64,000 nt of DNA. It comes from Coleophoma eucalyptorum (lineage: Eukaryota; Ascomycota; Leotiomycetes; Helotiales; Dermateaceae). The stretch covers positions 732,336-796,335 of the forward strand of contig JALRME010000019.1 in assembly GCA_026120035.1 (NCBI GenBank), in the 5' to 3' direction. Below the pieces are notes generated by a model. That model did no database searches and had not been told where the DNA came from. It saw nothing but the letters and a program-made list of their open reading frames with translations. Of the stretch, positions 23,918-36,412 are shown piece after piece. Position numbers and translations under genes: made by a program. Each line of letters begins with the position of its first letter. The stretch's first letter is position 1.

Positions 23918-25942
23918 TTTGGCGAAACTTCTTCGACACAGGCTTGAGCGAAAAGATGTGAGCGATAGAGCTGCGCAAATCACCAGGGGTACGGGAGGGT
24001 ATTTATCGCCGATACATCTATCAGCCGGGTCCAGCTCTCAATATCGTGGACTAGACCCTCTGTGTTAAGAGATAAGGACTAAACAACATTTGTTCAGAAC
24101 AAGAAGGTCAGTCAACAAGCACCAATAGAGGGGGGCCCGGACTTGAGCTCATACCAAACAGCGTGGCAAGCCGTTAGTCTCCATCTTGGCTTGACAGGAA
24201 AGGAAGCCGGACAAGGAGGAAGATGGCTAAGTTTCCTAGATCCTTCCCCCGCGGACTTGTGGAGCACAAGTCTCAAAGATCCGGAGCGAGCAGCTTTAGC
24301 TGGAAATAACCCAGGTCGCTTAGAGTCCCCAATGGCACTGGCCATAAGTGCTCAGCATAACCCTCGGCATGCCCATTACTGATGATCTCCTTGAGAGACT
24401 GTCTCCTCAGCTGTTTCGGTAGTATTGGCACTTCTTGTTATTCAAGATCTGGACGAATAACTGGCGCTGATAGGCTCATCAAACAAACTTTTTGGATTTG
24501 TGTCTCGACACAACTACTGGTTGTGAAGTCTGTGCATCTGTCCACTGGATTTTCTCCGTGGCTTAGGATTCTTGTAACACATCGTATTGAGATATCTGAA
24601 CTCCTACTCCGTACACGAGATTATTTTTGAGATAAGCAAACCTTAGGATATTCTTTAGCAACTTTAGCAACCTTGGAGATGGGTTTACCGAGAACTTCCT
24701 CATTTAGTGCGTCTATGGCCGAGACAACTAAGTTTCGCAGCATCCCTTCATTCAAAAATTACTGATCCTTCCGGTTTTCTTATCTGCCATTACGATACTG
24801 GTATATTATCCACACTAAATATTGTCTTGGCGGAAGGGATCTTGGTCTCGGTGTTTGACTCTTAAGCTTGCGATAAGGAGGTGGTACTTGGATGTACACC
24901 CTTAGTGCTGGGTATTGCTTGTGCACAGCGGCAAATCCGAGGTTGGTCCACTCAAAAGAGCTCGTTGAGATATAGAGTGGCCATAAGGTAACACTCGAGT
25001 TGATAATAAAAGCTGGTCAAGTAGCCCTTGAGAGGAAGGTTTCATGGATTAGCCTTGCCACCGAGAAATAGTGCAAAGCGTTTCACCGCGGGAACTGGAG
25101 TTGCCAAGCGCGCCCCATGACACGCACACACTTGTCGTGCGAGAAGAAGTTCAAGAAGAATTGCAACAACAGGGGTTGGTAAAGCTGATTGGTGATGCTG
25201 GACTACACCTAGTGCCCTCTAGCATCCCTCTTGGCTATTCGTGAGAATTAACTACAGGAGGAAGATATGGTGTTTGAGTACGAAAATAAAGGTGAGGACA
25301 TTTCCAAAAAGCGATTAGTATTTCGTGAATGATTGCTGAAACCATCCTAGTGGTTGAAGATGTCCTAGCGGCCGGTGGTCCCCATCACTAACCAGTGCCG
25401 AGGACTGATCATTAAGAAGATCTTTTCATCCGGCAACCAACCAGGGACCGGGGATCGGTCTTATCTGGAGATGAGCTGATAGATGATGGAAGATTCTCAT
25501 CCTCTGATTTTGAACTCTTGGGTACCCAAACATTTAGGTGGTACTTGTGGCCAAGTTGGCAAAGGATCGACCTTCTCTTTGAGGGATAACCTCATGGACA
25601 AGATAGCTGAACGGCTGGCTGCATCGTGGCGTCTTCCTCAAAATTATCTAGTGGCAGTTGCAAAGTCTTGTACGAGTCTTTGGTGATCAGATTGTTGCAT
25701 GATGAACACTAATGAATCGCAATCTTCACCACATCTCTACATGCCATAGTTGAAGGTCGTTAGCTTGTGGGGCTTGGGAAGATCGTGTCGAGACTCCTTC
25801 CTGATCGGGACAAACCCTACAGACGGAATTGATAGATGTGGAATGGAGTCCTCGCATGGCAATGCTAATCAGTAACATCGGGGATATTTTGGTAAAGAAC
25901 GGTGTTCAGGCGGAAATTGAAGCATAATATCATGGGTAGAGA

Positions 25943-25963
25943 GAAGAAGAAGAAGAAGAAGAA
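25943..25963. repeat. (GAA)7 microsatellite
   Basis: Seven perfect GAA copies in the gene-poor region. Confidence 0.9.
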
Positions 25964-27390
25964 AAGGCACACTTCCAGGGTTTGTTTCTTTGATATGTAG
26001 TTGGAGTCGGAGTTGTATTGCTGCGAGAACCCATTTTCTTACGCTCTCCGCCGATCAAATGAACAAGTATGTTTTGTTGTGGTATTCTAAGCGAGGGAAC
26101 ACAGAGAGAACTGTGACTGGAGGGGGCTACAACAATGTTTAATTTCAAGCTTACTTTTTGTGCCTCTCCTCTTCCAGTGTAAGCACCTTACTATCCTTGT
26201 CCTCTCCATGTCGGCCTTGGTCTTACTTCGTTCTGGGGTCGCCTTGGTCTTCCTCATGGGCCAACCTTTAGAAGCCGGCCATCGATTGCCACCAAGTACC
26301 GCATCTTCTCTTTCCGAGCTCCTTCTCTCGCACTAGCTAGCTCACGTGCATCGGGTTTGCATAATCACACGGGATCCCCTCTAATTAACTGGTTGTGGCT
26401 TTGGGTCGAATCGAAATCAGGTGAGCCTGCCTCATGTTACCACCCGGACCAGTAAAGTCTACTACCTGCGCTTTTCTCTCCGTGCGGCTACGCCCTAGGC
26501 GCACTAATTGCACATCACCCAGCCATTATTAAACTAGGTTTTTTCTCGGGAGTTCTTAGAGCTCTGCTCGTGGCTGCCTTTCGCTCATGTTGCCGAGGCA
26601 TTGCACTCTATTCAGGTAGTTCCTGGATTCTAGAAGCATTGTCTCTGCCGGTTGAGATGGTAAGATTGCAAGAAGAAGCCTTTCGCGAATTGAAGGATTG
26701 ATATACTTTGCCACTTTTACACTTTGCAAGGGTGTCCATGATCTTCACCACTGACTCGGTTCTTTGTCTGAATTCTTGCAGCAAGCCGATCTTAGCCAAC
26801 CCCGGACTCCGGAGATGGCGTGAAGCCATTGGGGTTGTCTTTGAGCCGAGGTCTTGTCTGCGCCAATGTTGGCGCGTGTTGGTGTCCTTCGAAGCCGGAG
26901 CTAGAAGCATTCTGCCACTTACGACAATCCTTCTGTCATTGAGTGGCCGATGCAAGATATCATTCATAACATTCATTCATGTAACACGAATTGGTTGATT
27001 TTGTCAGAGAAATCCGCACTGGTCTGATGCAACTCAATCCAGTCTTGCTGGCTCTATCCGAAGGAGTTGTTACGAAGCATTCAGGCGGAGGCATTCTTCC
27101 TCTTCGTAGTCAAACCAGTTACTCTATCATATAAATCGCTTATGAGATTATACCGAATACCTGAAATTTTCATATTGTGGTATGTTATTAGGATGAGCGT
27201 TGCCAATGGCCGAGGCACTACAAGCCCCATAGGGCTGGTACAACATCACTGCAGTTAATCAGCTCATCTTCCGAGTTCTTGTGCCGGGAATCCCGAAGGG
27301 GGTTAAAAGTAATTTATTTGACTTAGGACTTATAATGAAAAGGTGCTGCCAAAGCTCTCTATTACAGTTTTACTACCTCCAATATTTGAT

Positions 27391-27432
27391 CCGAAAAGGA
27401 ACCGCGTCCTGGCAGGGACTGCGGTTCCTCGG
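27391..27432. repeat. Strong inverted repeat / hairpin
   Basis: GGAACCGC at 27398-27405 pairs with GCGGTTCC at 27421-27428. Inside, GTCC pairs with GGAC past one bulged base, and outside, CCGA pairs with TCGG after an AAA bulge. A run of T follows a few bases downstream. No gene adjoins it, so its role is open. Confidence 0.6.
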
Positions 27433-29918
27433 CCCATCTTTTTAGTATTGAGTAATGTCAAGGAACATGTCATAGAAAGACGGCAAGACTGAAATACCGT
27501 TCCAGAAAAACTTTAAAGTTGAAGGGTACTCCCTTGTTCAAATGTCCTTGGATGGCGTGTATTAAAGACCATCCAAGCTTCTTTCCACGCTGTGGGTCTA
27601 CGGCGAAAGGCGTAGTCGCATTTCTTCTCGTGCCAACGATATGAGGGTTTTCAGCTTTTGGCTCATTCAGTTTGAAATAGTTGTCAGTCGAAGATGAAGA
27701 GACATGAATACCTATGATCATCACCATCAAACAAGCACCTCCAAATTTAGCATCGCTGTAGTAAAGCGGATTCTGTAGGCCAGTGCCATGAAATAGCCAG
27801 ATCTCAATCACTCGGTTCAATATTGAGCAACCAGATCTGCAAAGGATGCAAGGCTACCTACATATAGTCTCTTTCGTAATTAGATTGTAGCAAGGTTATA
27901 TACTAACATCCAATTGGCTAATGTAATGCATGTAGTCAAGTGGGTTGATTTTTCCAGAAAGTCTGAGATACACTCTAGAACCCGACACAAGATCCATACT
28001 TTGCAATGATGGGGTAAACTAAGTCTGTTGTGCAGGTTGTGAAGTATACGGTATGGTCTGTAGTGATATTGCTTTTAAGAATAATATTAAAAGGCGTGCT
28101 TTTGTACGGAGCCACCAAAGACTTGCAGTGCTTGCGGTTGTAGCTTGAGCATGGCTATGTAGTATATTTGAAGTCTTACTTTCAATACCTCGTCAAATGA
28201 AACGCACGCGCATCATGAGGAGAATAAAGCTCAGGATGTAGTCTGCAAAGTAATCTCGGTATCAGCAAAGCATTAGCAGCAGCCGCCGCTCCCCCAAACC
28301 CATCGTTATGGGCGAAGATTATACAGGAGTTCTAATATTTCATATCAATCGAGTACCTTGGATCCACCATGAATGGATTTGACGGATTTCTCTTAAATCG
28401 TCCAATGCCATGTCATCGTATCGAAAGTCACCTGGCCTCCATGCAGAAGCAAGCTATTCCCATCTTTTTGAGTGGTAATTTAGTAGACTCTTTTAGTGAA
28501 ATTGTCTATATGATATTCAATTTTGGCTAGATAGCAGTATTTTCATTCTGTGGTATATTCACTGATAGATACAGATGAGCTCGTACTTTCGTCTGCTATC
28601 TCACTGTTATCATCAGAATAATCGTGCATATGTTATGTCACGCTTTGTATTTATATGGCAGAAGGATTGGTCTTGGGCGACAGAGTAGCTGTCAAAACCA
28701 GCACTGAGCGAGCCTACATGGAGAACTTGCTCACTCAGCGTATCGTGGTCCTTTGGCAGCCATGGACAACAATTTGAAGCTTTAGAAGCTACCATTGCAG
28801 TTCGGGGCGACTTTTGGTCCAAACTTGCACTATCCCAGCCGACGCTAGCGGTGTGTTGTGCAACGAAATTCAGTAATCACCATTTAAATTCATGCAGAAA
28901 TGCAGGAACCTCACGCTGTTGACTTCGGAATCAATCATAGTTCGGCATCGTTATTGCCTACATGCGTTACCATGCAACTGAAAGAGTTCGGAATCTCCAG
29001 ACTAATTTATCACCCATGACACTGCGTCGCAGCAAAACCGTCTGCAGGAGCCTCCAAAGCTTGATGAGTCGCTGCATACGTCCCGCAGGTGGCCAGGTCT
29101 ACAGAACCTTGTCTCCGATCGCTCCAACAAGACTGTAGAGGTCCCAAAGATCAAAGATTTCATCACTCTCAGTAAAACATACGACTGAAATCTGATGGCA
29201 ATCACCGACCTGCTGGATGCTGGGAACGGCGGCTCCAAACTCACCGTGCATATCGGACGTCAACAAGCCAGAAAACTGGAGAAGAATCCGGGGCTGCACA
29301 TGTCGTGGCCCTTCGCACGTGGCTGGCTGTAGGTGGAGACATCTGGGGTTGCTTGGGTGTAGGTGGACTTTCAGGTGGATTGCGGTGCCCCGAGGTGGAT
29401 TGAGTGAGGCTCAGTATAGCGAAGAGCGCCTGCTGGGTAAAGTCTTGATGCTCCTCAATCAATAATAAGCATCACTTCCAGCAGGAGTCTGTCACGTGTA
29501 AGCAACATGTCCACCTGGAGGTCACTATCAAGAACGACCAGTTCCCAGCAACAAAGACAGTCGGTAAGCCCAAGTGGACTGCGTTCCCCACGTTGTTTTT
29601 GCTCCAGACCCCAGAACCCCGCCCCACCCCCAGGTCCGACTAAGGAGATGCACTGCAGCTCGACCCAAATCTCGAAGTGGACTGGACGGCCAAGTCGACG
29701 ACTACGAGATGAGAATCCTTGAGGTCGCCCATCGTCCACACCCCGCAAAATTACCCCAGATGTCATCTATATCTCTGTTACATTCCTGCTTTGACACAAA
29801 GGTCTGTGAGACATTAGACCGGCGAGGTTGAACAAGTTACCATTAGATCTCCTTGCATCGTCCTTACGTTTTCCCAAATTTTCACAACTTCATATCATCC
29901 CAATTTCCATCTTTAAAA

Positions 29919-31628
29919 ATGGAGAACATTGAGAATGTAAAGGACGACTCAGTCCATCTTGAGACTATATCCCAAGACGAGGTCTCCAAATTTGCAGATA
30001 GCAACGCTCAATTGGGTGCTCAACTCATGGAAGATGAGAGGCAACTTGGAGTTTGGGCCAATGCAAAGTTGCACAAGAGGGCCTTACTAGTCTGTACGTA
30101 TTTATGCCTTCAATTCTTGCCACAGCCATCGAAGCTGACTCCAGATTAAGGCAGTATATCTTTTACTGCAGGAATGCTCTTTGGTTATGACACCGTTGTG
30201 AATGGAGCTTCAATCTCCATGCCATCTTTCTTAATCTACTTCGGAAAGGTCGGGCCAACTGGACTTTATCTCCCATCGAAATGGACATCACTGTGGACGG
30301 CCATGTCTTCTCTTGTTCAGGCCATTGGTGCCTTTACTGCTGGTTATATCACAGATAGATTAGGAAGAAAGTGGCCTGCAAGTGGTGCCGGCGCAGTCAC
30401 CCTCATTGGAACAGCTGTACAATATATTGCACACACTCGCGGTACCCTTCTTGGCGGAAAAATGATCACTGGATTTGGCGTCGGTTCCTCCCTTGCCATT
30501 GCTACCAGTTACGCCTCGGAGGTTAGTGACACCAGAGTGCTTAAACGTTGCCAATGACTAACTGCTTAACAGATTGCTCCCTTCAGACTCAGAGCCCCAG
30601 TTCAAGCAGCCTTGGTCATGTTCACAGTCTTCATGCAAGGTCTTGCTCTTGGCATAATCCGAATCTTCGTACCAAACATTAAGGAAATCGCATTCCGCCA
30701 TGTCTTTGCAATCCAATGGGCTGTTGGAGGTATTGTAACACTAGCTTTCGCCTTCGCACCAGAGTCTCCAGTCTTCCTGATCAACAGGAACCGTCTTGGA
30801 GATGCACGAAAAGCGATGGCTAAGATCTACGGGTCTAACAACTCCATCGACGCCCGTCTTGCGTACCTAATCAAGACCATCCGCGAAGAACAATCCCAGA
30901 TGCATCTAGAGAGCGGAAGCTACGTAGAATGCTTTAAAGGCAAGGACCTCAAGCGAACCTTAACTGTAATCCTGCTCTACATCTCCGCCAATATCGGAGG
31001 TGCCGCCTTCCTCTCACAAAACATCTACTTCCTCCTCACCGTCGGCTTGCCAGCTATCCATTCCTTCGATATCGGCATTGGAGGCTTCGGTCTCGCCATT
31101 CTCATCATCATTGCGAGCAACATTTTCATGAAGCACATCAACCGCCGGAAAGCATTCCTCGTAGGGTGCATCCTCAACATAATCTTCATGCTCGTCATCA
31201 GTGCGCTCTACTACGCATCAGGTACAGGGCCGCTCTGGGCCATCGCGGTTCTGATGAACATCCTCATCTCCCTGCAGACGTCACTGCTGCAAGGTATCGG
31301 CTGGCCCATCGCAGCTGAACTGTCCAGCTATAGATTGCGCGCCAAGACACTGTCCATCGCTGTTGTTGCGCAAACATTCACCACCTGGCTCACCGTCTTC
31401 GTTGTGCCGTACATGTATAACGTTGACGCTGGGAATTTGGGCGCGCGCACAGGGTTCATCTTCATGGGATTGACCGTCTTCTTGCTCGCCGGTGCCTGGT
31501 ACTTAGTGCCAGACACATCCAGCTTGACAACGGAAGAGATCGATCAGTTGTACGAGGAAAAGGTATCACCTCGACACTTTCAGCGCCACGTTAAGTCGAG
31601 CAGTCCTGCTGCGGAGTATGGCGCTTAA
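29919..31628 (+). CDS. MFS sugar transporter, three exons
   Basis: Exons 29919-30093, 30151-30521 and 30573-31628 give 533 residues. After a hydrophilic N-terminus comes TM1 with GMLFGYDTVVNGASISMP, the sugar-porter start. TM2 is followed by DRLGRKW, the conserved loop 2-3 motif, and the central loop holds the PESPVFLINRNR motif. The C-terminal half has six more spans, and the tail PDTSSLTTEEIDQLYEE matches the sugar-porter PETKG...ELD...E pattern, with PDTS in place of PETK. Import of a hexose or an alpha-glucoside across the plasma membrane is inferred. The acceptor of intron 1 is AAG (30148-30150); the CAG at 30171 would put a stop in frame, so the AAG reading is preferred. Intron 2 is 30522-30572. 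Confidence 0.9.
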
Positions 31629-32874
31629 TATTGCATAATTTGTGTTTATTGTCTTAATGCTTAAACCCATTAGTTATGTAGTTAATGAATGAATGTTTAA
31701 AGCAATGAATTAACTAGCACTCGAAGAAAAAAAAAATCCCAAGTGACATCTCAGGCATCGCTTAGAACCACATTTATATCGCATATACTACTACTATGGT
31801 AGAATTATATCTCAAAGACCACTCAGGTCATACAGGTGCAGATATCATGTCTCGCTTTTTCTACATCATTCTGTTTTCGAAAAAATAATACTATTTCCAG
31901 CATATCATAAAGATTGCCGTCGGTAAGGTACTGTGATATTAGTACTGTCGGTAGTAAGCCATAATTTTCAGATACAGATTGAGACTCTCTGGGGCAGTCA
32001 GTCTAGATGCCCACCGATCGACATACGACGGCCCAAAACATTGGAAATAGATAGTACTTATCTACCCATGGGTTTAACAACGAGAGGTGATAATTGAGAG
32101 GAATCAAGGAACAACCTTTCCATCATACTTGGGACTATTTCTCAATTGTCAAGGATCAAATCAAGTATTACTCAACAAATATAGGCGGTAATATATACTA
32201 CACTAGATCATGCGTCCATCCATCATCTATGCCATGCTATGCAACGCAAGCCAAACATATATCTATATACATAAGAAGAAGACCGGTGTTCTTTAGATAC
32301 AACCCGCATCTTAATCGTCCCATGTTTTCTCGTTCGCCAACCAGCTTCCCTCTTCGTCATCCTCTTTTTTTCTTGAAACAAAGATATTTCTCAGCTACCA
32401 AAACCGACAACGCACGTTCGCGGCTCTCCAGCTACCCATGCTGCGAAATGTATATATAGAGGTATATTAGAGCAAAAAAAAGCAGAATGATCGTCAAAAA
32501 TGGCAGCACGAGCAAGCTTAACAAAATGAATAAAACCCTGTTGTCGTTAGACAGCTTAAGGATATTCGTAGGCAATGTCGACATAAAAGTCAATGTAACG
32601 CCGTATAAATGATGCGCAAAAATAAGATCGTATGTAGAGGCAAATGGGGGAATTTGAAGAATGACGACAAAACCCGCGCCGTAAACCATCGCTGAAAATG
32701 CAAGATGAATATGCCCTCCGCCGCCACCGCCAACCAGAACCCGATCATTCTGTGCACTTGCGACCAGGTCAACCCTCCCCTGGTAGTAGAGCTGACAGGC
32801 TCCATATGTCCTGCTGTATGAATATATGAAATTTCGTGACGATACGTATCAGAAGCGTTAAGGGATGGGACGGC
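31629..32874. other. Convergent intergenic region
   Basis: About 1.25 kb between the MFS gene and the end of the Zn2Cys6 regulator. Hydrophobic short frames on the minus strand (32432-32805) look like chance translation of AT-rich sequence. No gene called. Confidence 0.5.
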
Positions 32875-35800
32875 TCAATGTCCCGTCATAACCACATCTC
32901 CACTGCTATGGGAACTAGTGAAGCTGCCACCACTGCCACCACCCCGAAGCAATGCGAACTTCTCACCTAGGTGAGACAAAATCTTGACGTCCAAGTCAAG
33001 AGCACTATTAGGCTGAGCAGCCATTTTCAAGAACCGAATTGTGCGCGTGAGCAGGGACGTAAGCTCCTCTCTCTCGACCATATCCTTGAGAATTGGGTCT
33101 TGATAGACCGCTAGTAGTGTGAGCATATTTCCCCACTGCCTGTTGACTAATTAGCACCATATCTTGAATATTCCTACACAAATTGAGGAGAATACTGACG
33201 CATGAGCTGTGCCCCAGACATTCGTGACAAGTAGCCTTTGCTTCCCGATGTCGCTCACCACGTTATCAAAAGCCTTTGTGCTCTCCTTCAATGCATCGAT
33301 ACACGATCGTACATAGCTTATAACCTCTGGAGAGATATGCTCGACTGATGTTGCATCTTTATTGATCCTAGGCACTGACACGCCCTCTCTAAACTCGTCG
33401 GTGATCTTCAGATTCTTCCCACCTGCTGCGGCTGATGTAGTATATGAATTCTCAAGGATCTTCAAAACAAAATATCTGCAGGTGATTACACGAGCACCGT
33501 AGTATTTTGCACGGAGACGAGCAATCAAAATGTCCTTCGATGGGGGATCGCCATCATTCCAACGAAACTTTTCTGGGCCTGTTTTCCTCCAATTTTCCAG
33601 GAATTGTGCCATGTAAGCAACACTTGTATGTGCAAGAGGTGCTCGAGGACTGGGTCCGTTGTCTGCTCACACGTCAGATGAATTTATGGTCATTTAGCGA
33701 GCACAACGTACCTAAATCTGGGGAGTAAAACATGGTATGGATCTCGTTCAGACGTTTCCTCAAGAACAACTGTGCGCTATAGTTGTCTAATACATGCTCA
33801 CTAAAGCCATCTGCCTTTGCCAGCACCATGTTTGGCCATGGTACTTTCGCTTCAAGCTTGAGAATTCCGGATTGTTCTACTGGTAATTCAGCAAGAATGT
33901 CACTTTCCAGTTGCAAGCAAGTCCAGAATGCGAATAGATAGCCATTGTCTCTTGCAGGCGTTTGTCCAGTTTGCATGCCGTCCCTTGCCATCAGCTTCTC
34001 CCACCTCCCTAATCGGTTCCGGAGTTTAAAGACTAGAGATCGGCAGGCAGCGTTCAAATATGGCCAGCTTTCGAGAACCCTTCCGAGCTGCCCGTGGTAA
34101 AGACTAAGTAAAATTCCAACATGAACGTGCTGGAGTGTGTTGCCAGCTAGCTGATTGCCAAGTATATCTGTAGCAAGAGCAAAATAATGCAGGCCAGGCA
34201 TTAAATCCATATTTCTTGGTTTCACCCCAGACGACGTGAGATAGGGAGCTGATCTGTCCATGGAAGTTCGACGACTGTGGGGGTGCAAGCGATCAAATTC
34301 TTGTGGCGATGGCATGTCCGGTGACTGACCAGGCATGATAGGTGATCCATGTATCGGTGATGGAGGATGGCCGTTTTTTAGCTGTGGGGAGCTGCGGTAC
34401 GAAGGAGTGTCTTGATCTGGTGAACCACTCACATCCCTAATCTTATCTTGGTGCTTGCAGATAGCTCCTAACGCAAGCATAGCCAGAACCAGGGCTGTAC
34501 TGATTGTCCGCGGGGGGTGGCCTGGCTTGGACGAATCCCTATAAATATGTGATGCTGGTTCCTGATATTCAGAGCTTCCGTCGCGTGATCTCTTTCGCTT
34601 TGAACCAGGACTTTCTGGAGTTGTGCCTTGTTGGTGTAATGCTGCTACTTGCCGGTGTTTGGGCTGCGAATCAGCAATCGATTTCAGGAAATAATCGATC
34701 AATTGATCCTTATTCTTCTCGGTGATAAGAGGATGCATGATGTTCATGTGATTCATGTACATTTCAACCAGTTCGACCACGGTCTCCTTTTTAAAGTCTG
34801 GCATTCCGTTCGCATTGAGATCACCACGCTGGATTGGATTTTCTGCATTCCCTGGAGGTGTCACGCCGCCCACCTGGCCCCAGTCTTCTACGGCTGCAGG
34901 CGACGAAGCTTCCGAGTGCAGATCACTGGGCGTGGAATCGACGTGTTCAACTTGAACATCAACGTTATAACCCCGAGCCAGATCAAAACCTTCTCCCTTC
35001 CCAAAAAGCCTAAGCAATCCTCGTCTTTCTTCCTGGATTATCGGAAACAGGTCTCTACGATGGATATGTTTCGGAAATGGCGCATTACGGGTCATCGCTG
35101 CGATGGGTCCAGAGTTCAAGAGTTTTGCCGCTCCAGTAGTATGGTTAACTGGGATTGCAGGCGGTCCTGGTGGTTTTGGATCGCCTTGGTCTTCTTCCTC
35201 CGAGTAATCCGTCTGAGGAGGCACTTCTGGAGGCGCTTCTGTATCTGGTTCAACTGTCCCAGACTCTGTGTGAAGCTCGGAAGGATGAGCAGCTTGTGGC
35301 AGATCCTTATCCTCTACTGTTTCCTCCTTAAACTGTGTTGCTCCGTTAGGCGCCTTGGGATCCTTGAATCCGTTCGCCTTCATCCACTCTTTCACTTCGC
35401 TCATGTCGCGTTCGAGTCGATCTATGCTTTTCTGCGTTTGTTGTGTAAAAGTTGAAATCTGACTTGTGATCTGACTTGTAAGATTGGCAATGGCCTCCAT
35501 AAGAACCTCTTGCGACTTATCTTGTCTACGGTTGTTAGCTTCGCATTCATAAGCTTCTCGGTTGACCTACTGTTTAGGAGGCGGCTCTCTGAAATTGCAT
35601 TGCAAGCCCTTATCCCTACAATTAGTACAAGGCTTCAGCTCATCGCATTTTGCTTTCAGATTTCGGCAGCTGTCGCAAGCTTGAGCTGCTCTTTGTGGTT
35701 TTCGCTTGGTAGAAGGCGCAGCACTTGGAGCGTATTGCGGAGGCAGGTTATTGTACTGATCTCTGGGCGTGGGAGGGGGGTGACCATATCCAGGCATGTT

Positions 35801-36412
35801 ATCATATGGTTGACCTGGGCCACTTATTGGAGTCTGTGGTAGGGGAGCTTGCGAGTGGGGAGTATAGGGTGGTGGGCGGTACTGGCCTGGCCCGGACTGA
35901 GGTTCATAAGGTCTACCCATCACGTATCGTGGATGCTCATCAGCATGTGCATTATTGTGTTCAGGGCCATTTCCTATCGATGGAGGGCGGTGCTGGTGTT
36001 GTTGATACAGAGCGTCTTCAGAAGGATCTCTTTTCATGGGAGGTTCTCGAGAGGAAGGATACGATGGATGGTACGGATGTGAAAGACCAGACAGAGGCCT
36101 ATGAGGATCTTGATGTTGTCCGATATGTTCAGGCGGCGGGCCTTCGTGGTGCCGGCGTTCGTCTATATGTTGAGGTAGAGTTGGGGGGAGAGAAGGAGGT
36201 AGAGGATGGGAAGTGTGTGGTGTATGTGGTTGGGAGTCCGGTCGTGGGTATGGAGGGATAGAAGCTCGATCAAATCCAGGTGGGCCAGAACCTGGGGGAG
36301 GCAATTGAGGTAGCACCCTCTGTGGATGTAGGTGAGGAGACGGATTTGACCACGAGCCAGAACCTGACCCTATTCGAGGTCGTTTCGGGTCGTGCTGCCC
36401 AATATCCATCAT
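32875..36412 (-). CDS. Zn(II)2Cys6 fungal transcription factor, 1127 aa, four exons
   Basis: Exons 36412-35571, 35525-33712, 33662-33200 and 33139-32875 give 1127 residues. The zinc cluster CX2CX6CX5CX2CX6C sits at residues 246-272, far from the N-terminus, after a 240-residue Pro/His/Gly-rich disordered region; in most relatives it lies within the first 60. A basic linker and a coiled-coil-like stretch follow (LTSQITSQISTFTQQTQKSI). From about residue 520 to 850 stands a fungal-specific regulatory region (LYHGQLGRVLESWPYLNAA, FAFWTCLQLESDILAELPVE), the middle homology region of this class. It binds DNA as a dimer in the nucleus; target genes are unknown. The MFS sugar transporter is convergent next door, which is suggestive but no proof of control. 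The exon 1 donor is GTAGGT. Start: two ATGs at 36412 and 36409. Confidence 0.88.

Larger units (their letters stand above)
23918..29918. other. 6-kb gene-poor region between OPT and MFS genes
   Basis: No convincing gene in 6 kb. Frames reach about 116 codons but mostly start at non-ATG codons and lack domains. It holds a (GAA)7 microsatellite at 25943-25963 and a strong hairpin at 27391-27432. The ends hold promoters of the divergent OPT (minus) and MFS (plus) genes. Confidence 0.5.

Noticed and set aside
27470..27820. 116-codon minus-strand frame with a fairly natural composition
   Set aside because: It starts at a non-ATG codon, has no upstream exon that I can join and matches no family I know.
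34649..35455. 268-codon plus-strand open frame
   Set aside because: It lies antisense within the coding exon of the Zn2Cys6 regulator, has a chance-like Phe/Arg/Cys-rich composition and no domain.
35725..36261. 178-codon plus-strand open frame
   Set aside because: It is antisense to exon 1 of the regulator; low-complexity sequence leaves long frames on both strands.
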